Source: Chitinophagaceae bacterium (GTDB lineage: Bacteria > Bacteroidota > Bacteroidia > Chitinophagales > Chitinophagaceae). Taken from it: DNA of 64,000 nt. Of this stretch, positions 42,474 to 50,182 are shown piece after piece. Positions within the stretch are counted from its first letter, which is position 1. Each line of letters starts with the position of its first letter. The notes below the pieces were generated by a model. It was not told where the DNA came from and made no database searches. It worked only from the letters and a program-made list of their open reading frames with translations. Both the position numbers and the translations under genes were made by a program. The stretch spans positions 1 to 64,000 of the forward strand of contig JAEUVB010000021.1 of NCBI GenBank assembly GCA_016786845.1. Reading direction: 5' to 3'.

Positions 42474-42505
42474 CAAAAAAACCCCCTTGTTTCCAAGAGG
42501 GTTTT
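42474..42505 (-). terminator. Intrinsic terminator for the gene at 42547-43242
   Basis: On the minus strand AAAACCCTCTTG, a short loop and a pairing arm with one mismatch run into seven T (RC of the A run at 42475-42481). It is about 40 bp after the stop of the minus-strand gene. In the plus direction it has only four T. Confidence 0.75.
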
Positions 42506-42546
42506 AGCAGACCTGAATCTGTAGGTGTGAGCAGTAAGCCGTCGGT

Positions 42547-43242
42547 TTAGACGTTACCGGTCACGATTACGCTCAGCACATTACTCCATTCACCGACGCG
42601 TTCGTCTTGATATCGGTAGATGCATTTATACTTCCAAATGGCCGTTTCGCCAACAGGGGGCAACTGACTCGTATCGAGATGATGAGGACGGGTATCATAC
42701 TTCAGCAATTCCCATTGGCCATCACCTTTGTCTTTGAAAATTTCGATACCGTCGAACCCTTTTTTGGTCCATAGTATCTGGGGTTGTCCTGCTATCAGAT
42801 TGACCGAGATAGAAGGTTTGGCATCTTCCAGATTGATGGTGAATGGGATTCGTAGTATACCTAAATCATCGCCGATGGCTTCGGTATAGTTTTTACTACC
42901 CTTGATGCGTTTTACGATTTGTCGAAACCACGCCTCTATACTTGTTGAAAGTGAAGGCGGAGGTGTGGGAACGACGAGGGATACAGGCGCTTCGTTGACC
43001 GCAGCACTATGACTATCGGCAGTCCTTAAGAGATCCTTATAACTGGTCCAGTTTTTAGATCTTTCGGCATGGGCCAATTGCATGTCCTGTGCAAACCGAA
43101 AGGAGTCGCTCGCTTTTTTTGCATCCGCTAAATCGTCGGGTAGCAATCCGAGTAGGGTTTGATGATCAGCTAATTTATCGCTGAAGTTTTTTAATTGAAG
43201 AGAAAAGGCATTATCGCTTTTCTTGATGAAATCTTGGTTCAT
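42547..43242 (-). CDS. Hypothetical protein following the heptad-repeat gene (locus B)
   Basis: Uncharacterised 231-residue soluble protein without a signal peptide. Residues 1-75 are helical (MNQDFIKKSDNAFSLQLKNF, LADHQTLLGLLPDDLADAKKA); a Pro-rich hinge (VPTPPPSL) follows; the C-terminal half is a beta-rich, fibronectin-like domain (SISVNLIAGQPQILWTKKGFDGIEIF, WKYKCIYRYQDERVGEWSNVLSVIV). I remember proteins of this plan (MNxDxI... and a ...VGxWS... tail) as common and unnamed in Bacteroidota. It lies 87 bp downstream of the repeat gene at 43330-43905 on the same strand, and has its own terminator. The 6-bp stem GGATCA/TGATCC (43290-43306) lies in the gap. Confidence 0.78.
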   Translation of the reverse strand: MNQDFIKKSDNAFSLQLKNFSDKLADHQTLLGLLPDDLADAKKASDSFRFAQDMQLAHAERSKNWTSYKDLLRTADSHSAAVNEAPVSLVVPTPPPSLSTSIEAWFRQIVKRIKGSKNYTEAIGDDLGILRIPFTINLEDAKPSISVNLIAGQPQILWTKKGFDGIEIFKDKGDGQWELLKYDTRPHHLDTSQLPPVGETAIWKYKCIYRYQDERVGEWSNVLSVIVTGNV

Positions 43243-43329
43243 ATGTATTTTTTTTAAAATTGATTAAATGAAATTGTTTGTTATTATTTGGATCAGTCAT
43301 TGATCCGGAGTTCATAAAAGGAAGGGACG

Positions 43330-43905
43330 CTATGGGGGTATGGCTTTCAGTATATTCACATAATTCGTTTCACGTTGAAGATTCAGGTTAGGATGGGATG
43401 CATTGCATCGTATACGTCCAATCCCTGAAGCATGGTTTGCATGAAGAATGTACTTCACAGCGAAACGGCGTACGATATTGTGGAATAATGAGCACTTTTT
43501 CTGTCTAACTATATACTCCGTAAAAGGTTTGCACTGATGCTCAATTCCTAAATGATAATCCTGAGAAAAAAGGTAGTACTCCTGTAAACCCAAGGAGTAC
43601 TCCTGAAAACCTAAGGAGTACTCCTTTAAATATGTATCACATCCCCGGGAACCTAAGGAGTACTCCTGAGAACCTAAGGAGCATCCCTTGAAGTTTATAT
43701 AACACTCCCGGAAATTTGAGGAGTACTCCTGAAAACCTAAAGAGTGTGCTTGAGAATCCAAGGAGTACTCCTGAGAATCCAAGGAGTGTTCCGCTACTCT
43801 AGCGGAACACTTTTTAGGATTCGCGGAGTTTATGTTTTTTCCTGAAGAAATAGTTTCTACGGTTAAAACTTTTGTTTGAACGATATGGATATTTATTTTT
43901 TTCAT
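43330..43905 (-). CDS. Heptapeptide-repeat protein (locus B), uncharacterised
   Basis: 191-residue product starting MKKINIHIVQTKVLTVETIS. At residues 33, 40, 47 ... 138 every seventh position is Tyr, Cys or His, with a single exception, Gln124. Best-kept units are EYSLGSQ, EYSLDSQ and EYSLGFQ; others are degenerate but stay in phase without any indel. There is no signal peptide. In the DNA, AGGAGTACTCCT occurs five times exactly at 43593, 43614, 43656, 43719 and 43761, all in a 21-bp phase. I chose ATG 43905, as an upstream in-frame ATG at 43974 lies inside the palindromic operator and the start here matches the leader length of the locus A gene. Function unknown. Cys-rich units suggest possible metal or disulfide chemistry, which is a guess. 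Confidence 0.65.
   Translation of the reverse strand: MKKINIHIVQTKVLTVETISSGKNINSANPKKCSARVAEHSLDSQEYSLDSQAHSLGFQEYSSNFRECYINFKGCSLGSQEYSLGSRGCDTYLKEYSLGFQEYSLGLQEYYLFSQDYHLGIEHQCKPFTEYIVRQKKCSLFHNIVRRFAVKYILHANHASGIGRIRCNASHPNLNLQRETNYVNILKAIPP
43593..43804. repeat. 21-bp phased palindromic repeats inside locus B
   Basis: Five exact copies of the 12-bp palindrome AGGAGTACTCCT lie at distances of 21, 42, 63 and 42 bp; several decayed copies fill the other positions. 21 bp is two helical turns, so the palindromes face the same side of the DNA. This may reflect a protein-coding repeat, a binding-site array, or both. Confidence 0.75.
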
Positions 43906-43937
43906 TGAGGAATAAATCTGAATGATTGATTCGAGGG

Positions 43938-43981
43938 CAAAAGTATTTGGGGGGTATAACCTAAACATTGACATATGTCAA
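43938..43981 (-). promoter_or_regulatory. Promoter with palindromic operator for the locus B repeat gene
   Basis: TTGACATATGTCAA (43981-43968), a 22-bp spacer, and TACTTTTG (43945-43938) on the minus strand; the start codon follows 32 nt after. Palindrome form, distance and -7 box repeat those of locus A (792-835). The half-sites TTGAC-N4-GTCAA have Crp/Fnr-family form, and a Crp/Fnr-type gene is next upstream at 44786-45406. Confidence 0.65.
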
Positions 43982-44785
43982 GAAATTCAGAAAGTGGAAT
44001 TTTTTTTAACCCATGGTGGGTTTCTTCATGCAGCACACGATATGTAACATGATCTCACACAACAAATTCATAGTCGGCTTGGGCTAAAATTATGGGAGTG
44101 TGATTGATGGGTGCGAAAACTCAGCAGAGACCTAAATTGATATCACCTCAAAAGATCCCGGTCTGGCTTCAGGCTTATTCCACTTCGTGGAAAGCCTTCC
44201 CGCCAACCGGGATGACAGTCTATAAGCTAGATTCCGTTTCATTCGAGCGTTCTTCGTGCTGCTTAGGATGAGGATCCCGACCCTACGGAGCTGTCATCCC
44301 GGTTGGCTTGGTTTCCTTTCCGCTTGCGGAATAAGGAAACAGCCAGACCGGGATCTGCTGTAGCCTGAATGTAGTTCATACATCTATGGTTCTTTAAAAT
44401 GAAACTGATAATCATATACAACTTGTAGATAGTCTCTCAAACACTGCACAGACCTAGACTGATATCACCTCAAAAGATCCCGCTCTCATTCTCCTCTCTC
44501 ACGCTGCCCGCTTTCGGGTAACAGCCGGGATGACATTCTTTAATTTAGATTTCGTTCAATTCGATGACTCTACTAAATGCTTAATCTCACGCAGCACAAC
44601 ATAAGTGAATATCCATCTTTCAATCACATTCAAAATTCTGTAAATTCTAAAATTCTGTAAATCCTGATTCAGACAATAATAAGCTTGCGGAATAAGGAAA
44701 CAGCCAGACCGGGATCTGCTGTAATGTATTCGTCTGTTCGAACTTCATTATAACCCGCTCTCACGCTCCGCTCTCACACTGCCCG
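43982..44785. repeat. Intergenic mosaic of inverted and direct repeats
   Basis: An 804-bp region without a gene. Two arms, 44153-44218 and 44291-44356, are inverted copies (AGATCCCGGTCTGGC and GCCAACCGGGATGACAG are perfect) around a 72-bp centre. Partial direct copies follow: CAGACCTAGACTGATATCAC at 44450-44469, similar to 44136-44145 onwards, and about 40 bp starting GCTTGCGGAATAAGGAAACA near 44685 matching that near 44322. It looks like several generations of one dispersed element. No open reading frame of note. Confidence 0.6.
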
Positions 44786-45406
44786 CTACGCGGGGCCCTT
44801 CCCCTTCTTCCTATCCCTCCTAATTCTACTCAGCGTTTCCGGTTCCATATTCAAATAGCACGCCATCTGTTTAGAGCTTACCCATTTGAGCAGGCCTGCC
44901 CTTTCTTGTTCAAATTTCAAAAAACGTTCTGTAGCAGACAGATTGGCAAGGTCATTTTCACGAATATTTTTACTGTTGTAATATTCGTTCAGCACCACTA
45001 AAAACAGCAGACCGGTAAGGAATCCGTCCTTAAGCGTGTTCATGACCGCATGATAATTGATCGATTCTACAGTACAATCGCTGAGGGCCTTTACGATGAC
45101 GGTAGAGGGCGTGCGCGAATTGAAGGACATATAAGAAGAGAAAAACTGCCCGGGAGAAAAGAACTCCACGATGCGCTCCTTTCCTTTATCGGTCACGGAA
45201 TAGATCTGCACATGACCCTCCAGCAGGTAGTGGGCCCAATGTTCTATATCCCCGATTTGGGTAATGATATCATCTTTTTTAAATTCTTTAATGACGGTAG
45301 GAAATGGAAGCTCATCATCTTCGATCGAAAACCCATCGTGTACACGAGCCCTCACAAAATGCTTGATAGACGGATAGGCAGTAATTTTAGAAAAGGGATG
45401 CAACAT
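44786..45406 (-). CDS. Crp/Fnr-family transcription regulator
   Basis: Cyclic-nucleotide-binding-like beta-barrel (about 25-130: DELPFPTVIKEFKKDDIITQIGDIEHWAHYLLEG, VQIYSVTDKGKERIVEFFSPGQFFSSY) and a C-terminal HTH (WVSSKQMACYLNMEPETLSRIRRDRKK, about 172-200), where ETLSRIRR is the recognition helix. Length 206. No Cys cluster as in FNR and no full cAMP-contact motif, so the ligand is unknown. ATG 45406 (MLHPFSK). Its own promoter is not clear. The nearest downstream transcript on the same strand is the locus B repeat gene, whose promoter carries a Crp/Fnr-form palindrome; regulation of that locus is inference. Confidence 0.88.
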   Translation of the reverse strand: MLHPFSKITAYPSIKHFVRARVHDGFSIEDDELPFPTVIKEFKKDDIITQIGDIEHWAHYLLEGHVQIYSVTDKGKERIVEFFSPGQFFSSYMSFNSRTPSTVIVKALSDCTVESINYHAVMNTLKDGFLTGLLFLVVLNEYYNSKNIRENDLANLSATERFLKFEQERAGLLKWVSSKQMACYLNMEPETLSRIRRDRKKGKGPA

Positions 45407-45696
45407 GAATGACTATTTTTTGGCAAAATAATCAGGCACTTGAAATTGACTAACTATGTGGGGTACTTTTTTATAAACAGGTCATATGGGCGGGTGGATA
45501 GGGAAATTTGGATGTGGTTGGGATGGGGGGGATGGATATTGCTAACCCTTTTGGCTATTTATAAAGGAATGGTTATTTGGGTGAAGGAGGGATAAAACGG
45601 GGGTGGGGATAGGATGGATGAGGGAAAAGGGGTAGATTTGTGGGAGGCTGGCTGAAACGTACTTTGTTTAGTGATATGGGTGAGTGAGGGTGGACA

Positions 45697-46164
45697 ATGA
45701 TGATGGCGGGAATCAAGTATAATCAAACTGCAAAAAGAACTAAAATTAATAAAGTGAGAATCCTCTTCATTTGTACTTTGATTTTTTGCTCCTTAATATC
45801 ACACGGCCAAACAGTTAGAACTATTGAGGAAATTACAAGCAAGCACAAAGAGTGTTTAGATTCCGGAATTGACATGTTAGGATGTTCAAGAATCTATTAT
45901 TCTAATATGGATAGTATTTTGAATCAAGTATATAATACATTGAAATCCCAATTGAACGTAACCGAAAAAGAACGATTAAAAAAAGAACAAAAGGCTTGGT
46001 TAAAAAGGCGAGATGTTTTTATAGCTAAACAGAATAAAGAATTTCTAATGAAACAAAAAAAGGGAGAATGGGGATCTGAAATGTATATGATTACATATGA
46101 AAACGATGCAGAATTCGTAAAGGAAAGAATATTGATATTAATTAAAAGATTGGAAAAAGAATAG
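45697..46164 (+). CDS. LprI-like (DUF1311) secreted protein
   Basis: 155-residue product with an N-terminal signal region (VRILFICTLIFCSLISHGQ) after a polar leader, then ECLDSGIDMLGCSRIYYSNMDSILNQVYNTLKSQL and RLKKEQKAWLKRRDVF, the lysozyme-inhibitor LprI-like (DUF1311) pattern with its paired Cys and the EQKAWLKxRD motif. Start ATG 45697 is followed by two more Met codons, so the true start may be 45700 or 45703. Base composition is much lower in G+C than nearby genes, suggesting recent acquisition. Likely periplasmic. Confidence 0.8.
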   Translation: MMMAGIKYNQTAKRTKINKVRILFICTLIFCSLISHGQTVRTIEEITSKHKECLDSGIDMLGCSRIYYSNMDSILNQVYNTLKSQLNVTEKERLKKEQKAWLKRRDVFIAKQNKEFLMKQKKGEWGSEMYMITYENDAEFVKERILILIKRLEKE

Positions 46165-46339
46165 GCATGTGACGTAGCCTACATACTGCATACTAGCTAT
46201 TGTGACATGCCACTACGTTTGTAAATATCTTCTTTCCTCAAATTTTACTTTCAAAATGAATTTTGTATTTTTAAACCGAACCGGCTATTACCGCCAATAC
46301 TGAAACAACTATTTTTTGTAATCATATTACTCGGTATTT

Positions 46340-46891
46340 ATGAAGTACATTTTAATATTTCTACTTTTCCTGACCAGCTCTCAATCTGTGTTATCGCAAG
46401 AATCTGAATTCAATTTTTCAGCAAAAGGGTTCACCGACTACGTGGTCGTAGAATGTGAAAAAAAGACTCAATCTGAACTTTATAAAAAGACGCTAGATTG
46501 GATTGCGGTAACTTACAATTCTCCGAATGCAGTTTTGAAGAGTCAAATTGAAAATGAATACATAAGAATTGAAGGGTCTGCTACGAAATTAATCGGTACC
46601 GGTACAAAATACCAGATTGAAATATCTTTTAAAGAAGGAAAATATAAATTTGATATCATTGATATCCAATTTTGGAATGAAGCTGAAAATATTCTTTTTG
46701 GATATAATGAGCCTTATTGGAAAAAATTTGACATTATAAATACCGGCAAATACTTCGATAAACAGGGTCAAATCAAAAACCGTTATAAGGATGAGTGGAC
46801 TAGATTAACTATCTATTTCAATGACTTGAATTTAAGCTTGAAAAATTTTGTCTTAAGTAACCAAATACCTAGTAAAGCGAAAGATTGGTAA
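46340..46891 (+). CDS. DUF4468-like secreted protein
   Basis: 183-residue product with signal peptide MKYILIFLLFLTSSQSVLSQ. The body, FTDYVVVECEKKTQSELYKKTLDWIAVTYNSPNAVL, followed by ENEYIRIEGSATKLIGTGTKYQIEISFKEGKYKF, resembles the DUF4468/TBP-like-fold domain (a Tyr at the turn and Trp before a strand). The rest holds YWKKFDIINTGKYF and RLTIYFNDLNLSLKNFV. The gene is AT-rich like its neighbour at 45697-46164, and the two are separated by 175 bp. The domain assignment is a moderate guess. Confidence 0.65.
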   Translation: MKYILIFLLFLTSSQSVLSQESEFNFSAKGFTDYVVVECEKKTQSELYKKTLDWIAVTYNSPNAVLKSQIENEYIRIEGSATKLIGTGTKYQIEISFKEGKYKFDIIDIQFWNEAENILFGYNEPYWKKFDIINTGKYFDKQGQIKNRYKDEWTRLTIYFNDLNLSLKNFVLSNQIPSKAKDW

Positions 46892-46991
46892 TCAAACGAC
46901 AAGTAGCAGTGGCATTCTTCTGTGACTGAGTATCAACCCAACTTGCGAGAAAGAGAAAGGGAAAGTAAAAGAGAATGAGAAATCATCCCCC

Positions 46992-47747
46992 CTATATACA
47001 TAACCCACCACACACACTAATCACCTGCCCGGTAATATAATTTCCCATATCGCTGGCGAGGAACAAACAAGAGTTGGCAATATCCTCGGCACTGGCGAAG
47101 CGGCCTAAAGGAATACCCGCCTTATATTTTTCGGCGCCTTCACCTTCCTGTAGGTAGCTGGTCATGTCGGTTTCTACAAAGCCCGGTGCAATGGCATTGC
47201 AACGAATATTGCGGCTGCCGATTTCTTTGGCAATGGATTTTGTAAAGCCGATTACCCCGGCTTTACTGGCGGCATAACTGCTTTGTCCGGCATTACCCAT
47301 TTCGCCGATCACCGAACTCATATTGATGATGCTGCCCGACTTGGCTTTCATCATGGGGCGCATCACGTGCTTGGTCATGTTGAACACACTTTTCAAATTG
47401 ATGGCCATCACATCGTCCCACTGCTGCTCGCTCATGCGCAGCAATAAATTGTCTTTCGATATACCGGCATTGTTGACACAGATATCGATGGTGCCAAAAT
47501 CAGTGAGTACATCGTTCACGAGTTTTTCGCAGTCGGCAAAACTACCGGCATTGCTTTGGTAGGCTTTGGCTTTTACACCCATGGCCGTGGCTTTTTGTTC
47601 GAGGGCCATCGCCTTTTCGGCACTGCTGTCGCTGATATAGGTAAAGGCCACCGAACAACCCTGTGCGGCAAATTTCAACACAATGGCTTCACCGATGCCG
47701 CGGCTACCGCCGGTAATGAGGGCTACTTTATTTTCGAGGAGTTTCAT
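46992..47747 (-). CDS. fabG: 3-oxoacyl-[acyl-carrier-protein] reductase FabG
   Basis: NADPH-dependent SDR reducing 3-oxoacyl-ACP in fatty acid synthesis. The 251-residue protein has the dinucleotide motif TGGSRGIGEA, NNAGIS, the catalytic Ser in INMSSVIGEMGNAGQ, YAASK (Tyr and Lys), and APGFVETDMTSYL. The C-terminus YITGQVISVCGGLCI fits FabG. Length is usual. No other fab genes are adjacent, so SDR specificity is by sequence only. Stands 127 bp from the tag gene on the same strand. Confidence 0.9.
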   Translation of the reverse strand: MKLLENKVALITGGSRGIGEAIVLKFAAQGCSVAFTYISDSSAEKAMALEQKATAMGVKAKAYQSNAGSFADCEKLVNDVLTDFGTIDICVNNAGISKDNLLLRMSEQQWDDVMAINLKSVFNMTKHVMRPMMKAKSGSIINMSSVIGEMGNAGQSSYAASKAGVIGFTKSIAKEIGSRNIRCNAIAPGFVETDMTSYLQEGEGAEKYKAGIPLGRFASAEDIANSCLFLASDMGNYITGQVISVCGGLCI

Positions 47748-47874
47748 AGGATCTTGTTGGTCGTTGGAAAATTTATATGTGAATACTTAAATATAATTCA
47801 GGATGGAAAACATGGTCCGCTTTTGCGCTTTACAATCACCCTCCCAAAATACACAGGCATTTTTAATTCGTCAA

Positions 47875-48447
47875 TTATTTTAATGTTTTGTATCGGAAAC
47901 AATCGGTGAGATGATCGTTCACCATGCCGGCGGCCTGCATATAGGCATAGCAAATGGTGGATCCTACAAATTTAAATCCGCGCTTGTAGAGGTCCTTACT
48001 CATGGCATCGCTTTCAGCAGAAGTGGCCGGTATGAGCGAATGGGCCTTCCATTTGTTCACTTTCGGTTTGCCCTTTACAAACTGCCAGATATATTCATCA
48101 AAGCTGCCGAATTCCTGCTGTATGGCGATAAAGGCTTTGGCATTGCCTACCGTGGCCAAAATCTTGAGGCGGTTACGGATAATGCCGGCATCCAAAATCA
48201 GCTTTTCGATTTTCGCTTCTTTGTAGCGGGCGATCTTCACGAAGTCGAAACCATCGAAGGCCTTGCGGAAATTTTCTCTTTTGTGGAGTATGGTCTTCCA
48301 ACTGAGCCCTGCCTGAAAGGTATCGAGCACGATGAATTCAAAATGTTTACGGTCGTCGTGTACCGCTACCCCCCACTCCTCATCATGATACTGATTCATG
48401 AGGGCATCATTTCCGGGCCAGAGACAGGTTTTAGGGGTTGAAGGCAT
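47875..48447 (-). CDS. tag: DNA-3-methyladenine glycosylase I (Tag)
   Basis: Removes 3-methyladenine from DNA in base-excision repair. The 190-residue protein has CLWPGNDALMNQYHDEEWGVAVHDDRKHFEFIVLDTFQAGLSW, IVRNRLKI-like helix (IIRNRLKILATVGNA) and the C-terminal FVGSTICYAYMQAAGMVNDHLTDC. The zinc ligands of Tag, an early Cys and His (CLWPG, QYHDEEWG) and a late His and Cys (NDHLTDC), are present. ATG 48447, preceded by the VOC gene on the same strand with a 15-bp gap, so they may be cotranscribed. Confidence 0.95.
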   Translation of the reverse strand: MPSTPKTCLWPGNDALMNQYHDEEWGVAVHDDRKHFEFIVLDTFQAGLSWKTILHKRENFRKAFDGFDFVKIARYKEAKIEKLILDAGIIRNRLKILATVGNAKAFIAIQQEFGSFDEYIWQFVKGKPKVNKWKAHSLIPATSAESDAMSKDLYKRGFKFVGSTICYAYMQAAGMVNDHLTDCFRYKTLK

Positions 48448-48462
48448 ATAGAATAGAAGTAA

Positions 48463-48837
48463 TTATCGGTTTGAATGTAATGCGATGCGATTGCCTTCCG
48501 TATCGACGATGAAGGCGTAATAACCCACTTCGGCAGAGATAAGGGTTTTAGGGACGATGATGCGGCCACCGGCTTGTATGGCCCGGTCGAGAACGAGGTT
48601 CACATCCGGATTGGCATTGAGGTATAAGAGCGATCCGGCGCCGGAAGGGATATAGCCCTCACCAAAGCAGATGGCTCCGCTGATTTTGCCCTCGAAGGCT
48701 GGAAAGAAGGCCATTTTATAACCCTGCATACTTGTCACACTCATTTCGATGTCGAAGATGGTTTCGTAAAAAGATCTGGCCCGATCGAAGTCGGTGACCG
48801 GAATCTCAAACCAGTTGATCATGTTCTGTGGCTGCAT
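48463..48837 (-). CDS. VOC-superfamily protein (glyoxalase/bleomycin-resistance fold)
   Basis: 124-residue metal-binding-fold protein; substrate unknown. From ATG 48837: MQPQNMINWFEIPVTDFDRARSFYETIF is the typical first betaalphabeta half, with MAFFPAFEGKISGAICFGEGY, and the second half has NLVLDRAIQAGGRIIVPK, GYYAFIVDTEGNRIALHSNR. The DTEGNxIxL segment is typical of VOC proteins. An ATG at 48864 would add 9 residues. Lies upstream of tag with a 15-bp gap. Confidence 0.88.
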   Translation of the reverse strand: MQPQNMINWFEIPVTDFDRARSFYETIFDIEMSVTSMQGYKMAFFPAFEGKISGAICFGEGYIPSGAGSLLYLNANPDVNLVLDRAIQAGGRIIVPKTLISAEVGYYAFIVDTEGNRIALHSNR

Positions 48838-48981
48838 CAGAAGTAATTTGAGGGAAAAATACAACGCTTTTTTAAAATAGCGGTAAATTCCAATTAAATC
48901 TGATGGAGAATATCAACCATTCATCAAATAAGGAAAGGTCCGTTTTCGGCTTTCATGGATATTTGCAAAAAAATATACCTC

Positions 48982-49773
48982 ATGGAAGCACATGAAATCG
49001 ATTACAAGATCCACGGCGAAGAAATGCAGCACGTAGAGATCGAACTGGACCCCAATGAAACGGCCATTGCCGAAAGCGGCGCCTTTATGATGATGGACGA
49101 AGGCGTACAAATGCAAACCATTTTTGGCGACGGCACCCAGCAGCAAGGCGGACTGATGGGCAAACTCTTTTCGGCGGGCAAACGATTGCTCACCGGTGAA
49201 AGCCTCTTCATGACGGCCTTTACCAATATCGGACAAGGCAAGAAGAAAGTGCATTTTGCCTCGCCTTATCCGGGCAAAATCATCGCCATGAATCTGTCGG
49301 AGATGGGTGGTAAACTCATCTGCCAGAAAGATGCCTTCCTCTGTGCCGCTAAAGGTGTGAGTGTGGGCATAGAGTTTCAACGCAAACTCGGTACCGGTAT
49401 TTTCGGCGGTGAAGGTTTCATTATGCAAAAACTGGAAGGCGACGGATTGGCCTTTGTGCATGCAGGCGGACATGTGTTTGAAAGAACCCTGGCCCCTGGT
49501 GAGGTGTTGAAAATCGATACGGGTTGTGTGGTGGCCTATTCTCAAGACATCGACTTCGATATACAGATGGTGGGCGGCATCAAGAATACCATATTCGGCG
49601 GCGAAGGATTGTTCTTTGCTACGCTTCGCGGACCGGGGAAAGTGTGGATACAATCATTACCGGTCAGCCGACTGGCATCGCGGATATTGGCTTATGGCAG
49701 TTTCGGACGCAGGAAGGAAGAAGGAAGTATACTTGGAGGGCTAGGAAATTTACTTGACGGCGACGGTATTTAA
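48982..49773 (+). CDS. AIM24/TIGR00266-family protein
   Basis: 263-residue protein of the TIGR00266 (AIM24) family, function unknown. Visible: MEAHEIDYKIHGEEMQHVEIELDPNETAIAESGAFMMM, GLMGKLFSAGKRLLTGESLFMTAFTN, KVHFASPYPGKIIAMNL, GFIMQKLEGDGLAFVHAGG, LAPGEVLKIDTGCVVAY, VGGIKNTIFGGEGLFFATLRGPGKVWIQSLPVSRLA, all typical of the family's beta-helical trimer-like fold. I chose ATG 48982; 48955 is an alternative. Divergent from the VOC gene across a 144-bp gap. Confidence 0.92.
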   Translation: MEAHEIDYKIHGEEMQHVEIELDPNETAIAESGAFMMMDEGVQMQTIFGDGTQQQGGLMGKLFSAGKRLLTGESLFMTAFTNIGQGKKKVHFASPYPGKIIAMNLSEMGGKLICQKDAFLCAAKGVSVGIEFQRKLGTGIFGGEGFIMQKLEGDGLAFVHAGGHVFERTLAPGEVLKIDTGCVVAYSQDIDFDIQMVGGIKNTIFGGEGLFFATLRGPGKVWIQSLPVSRLASRILAYGSFGRRKEEGSILGGLGNLLDGDGI

Positions 49774-50182
49774 TAAGACTGTATATAAAGCCCGCTAAGT
49801 GCGTTGTGCTGGTGCGAAAAATGCTCATTTACCGATAGTAGACTCCGCTTTTTCGCACTGCGCATGCCTTCTTATCGAACTTTCTATCCAGTCTCAGGGG
49901 CATATGAATACATTATGATTTTGATTGAAACACTATGCCCCGGGTGGAACGTGATGCGTGAGGGATAGTAGCGGAAAGCTCCCGCGAGGCTCTGCTCGCG
50001 GGACTTGCAGCGGATAGCCCGACCCCGCACAAACGGGGGCACGCCCAAACATCCGATTTACATCAACGGTATGTCCGGAGCTGCTTGATTTCAGGCAAGG
50101 TATTTTTTCAGGGAATAAAAAACCGATTCAAAAAAACTATATTTGCTATCGGAGGCTAATGAGGCTTCCGATATTTTTTTAT
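49774..50182. repeat. Intergenic region with structured repeat elements
   Basis: A 409-bp region without a gene. GTGCGAAAAA (49812-49821) and TTTTTCGCAC (49849-49858) form a 10-bp inverted repeat. At 49961-50016 lie AGGGATAGTAGCG, a 9-bp hairpin (TCCCGCGAG / CTCGCGGGA, 49980-50003) and GCAGCGGATA, the words shared with 10574-10636. CCCCG / CGGGG (50023-50038) form another short stem. A TATATTTG box lies at 50138-50145, possibly the promoter of the following genes. Confidence 0.55.

Noticed and set aside
43906..43974. Start of the locus B repeat gene at the upstream ATG 43974
   Set aside because: It lies inside the operator palindrome and upstream of the -7 box; the ATG at 43905 matches the leader of locus A.
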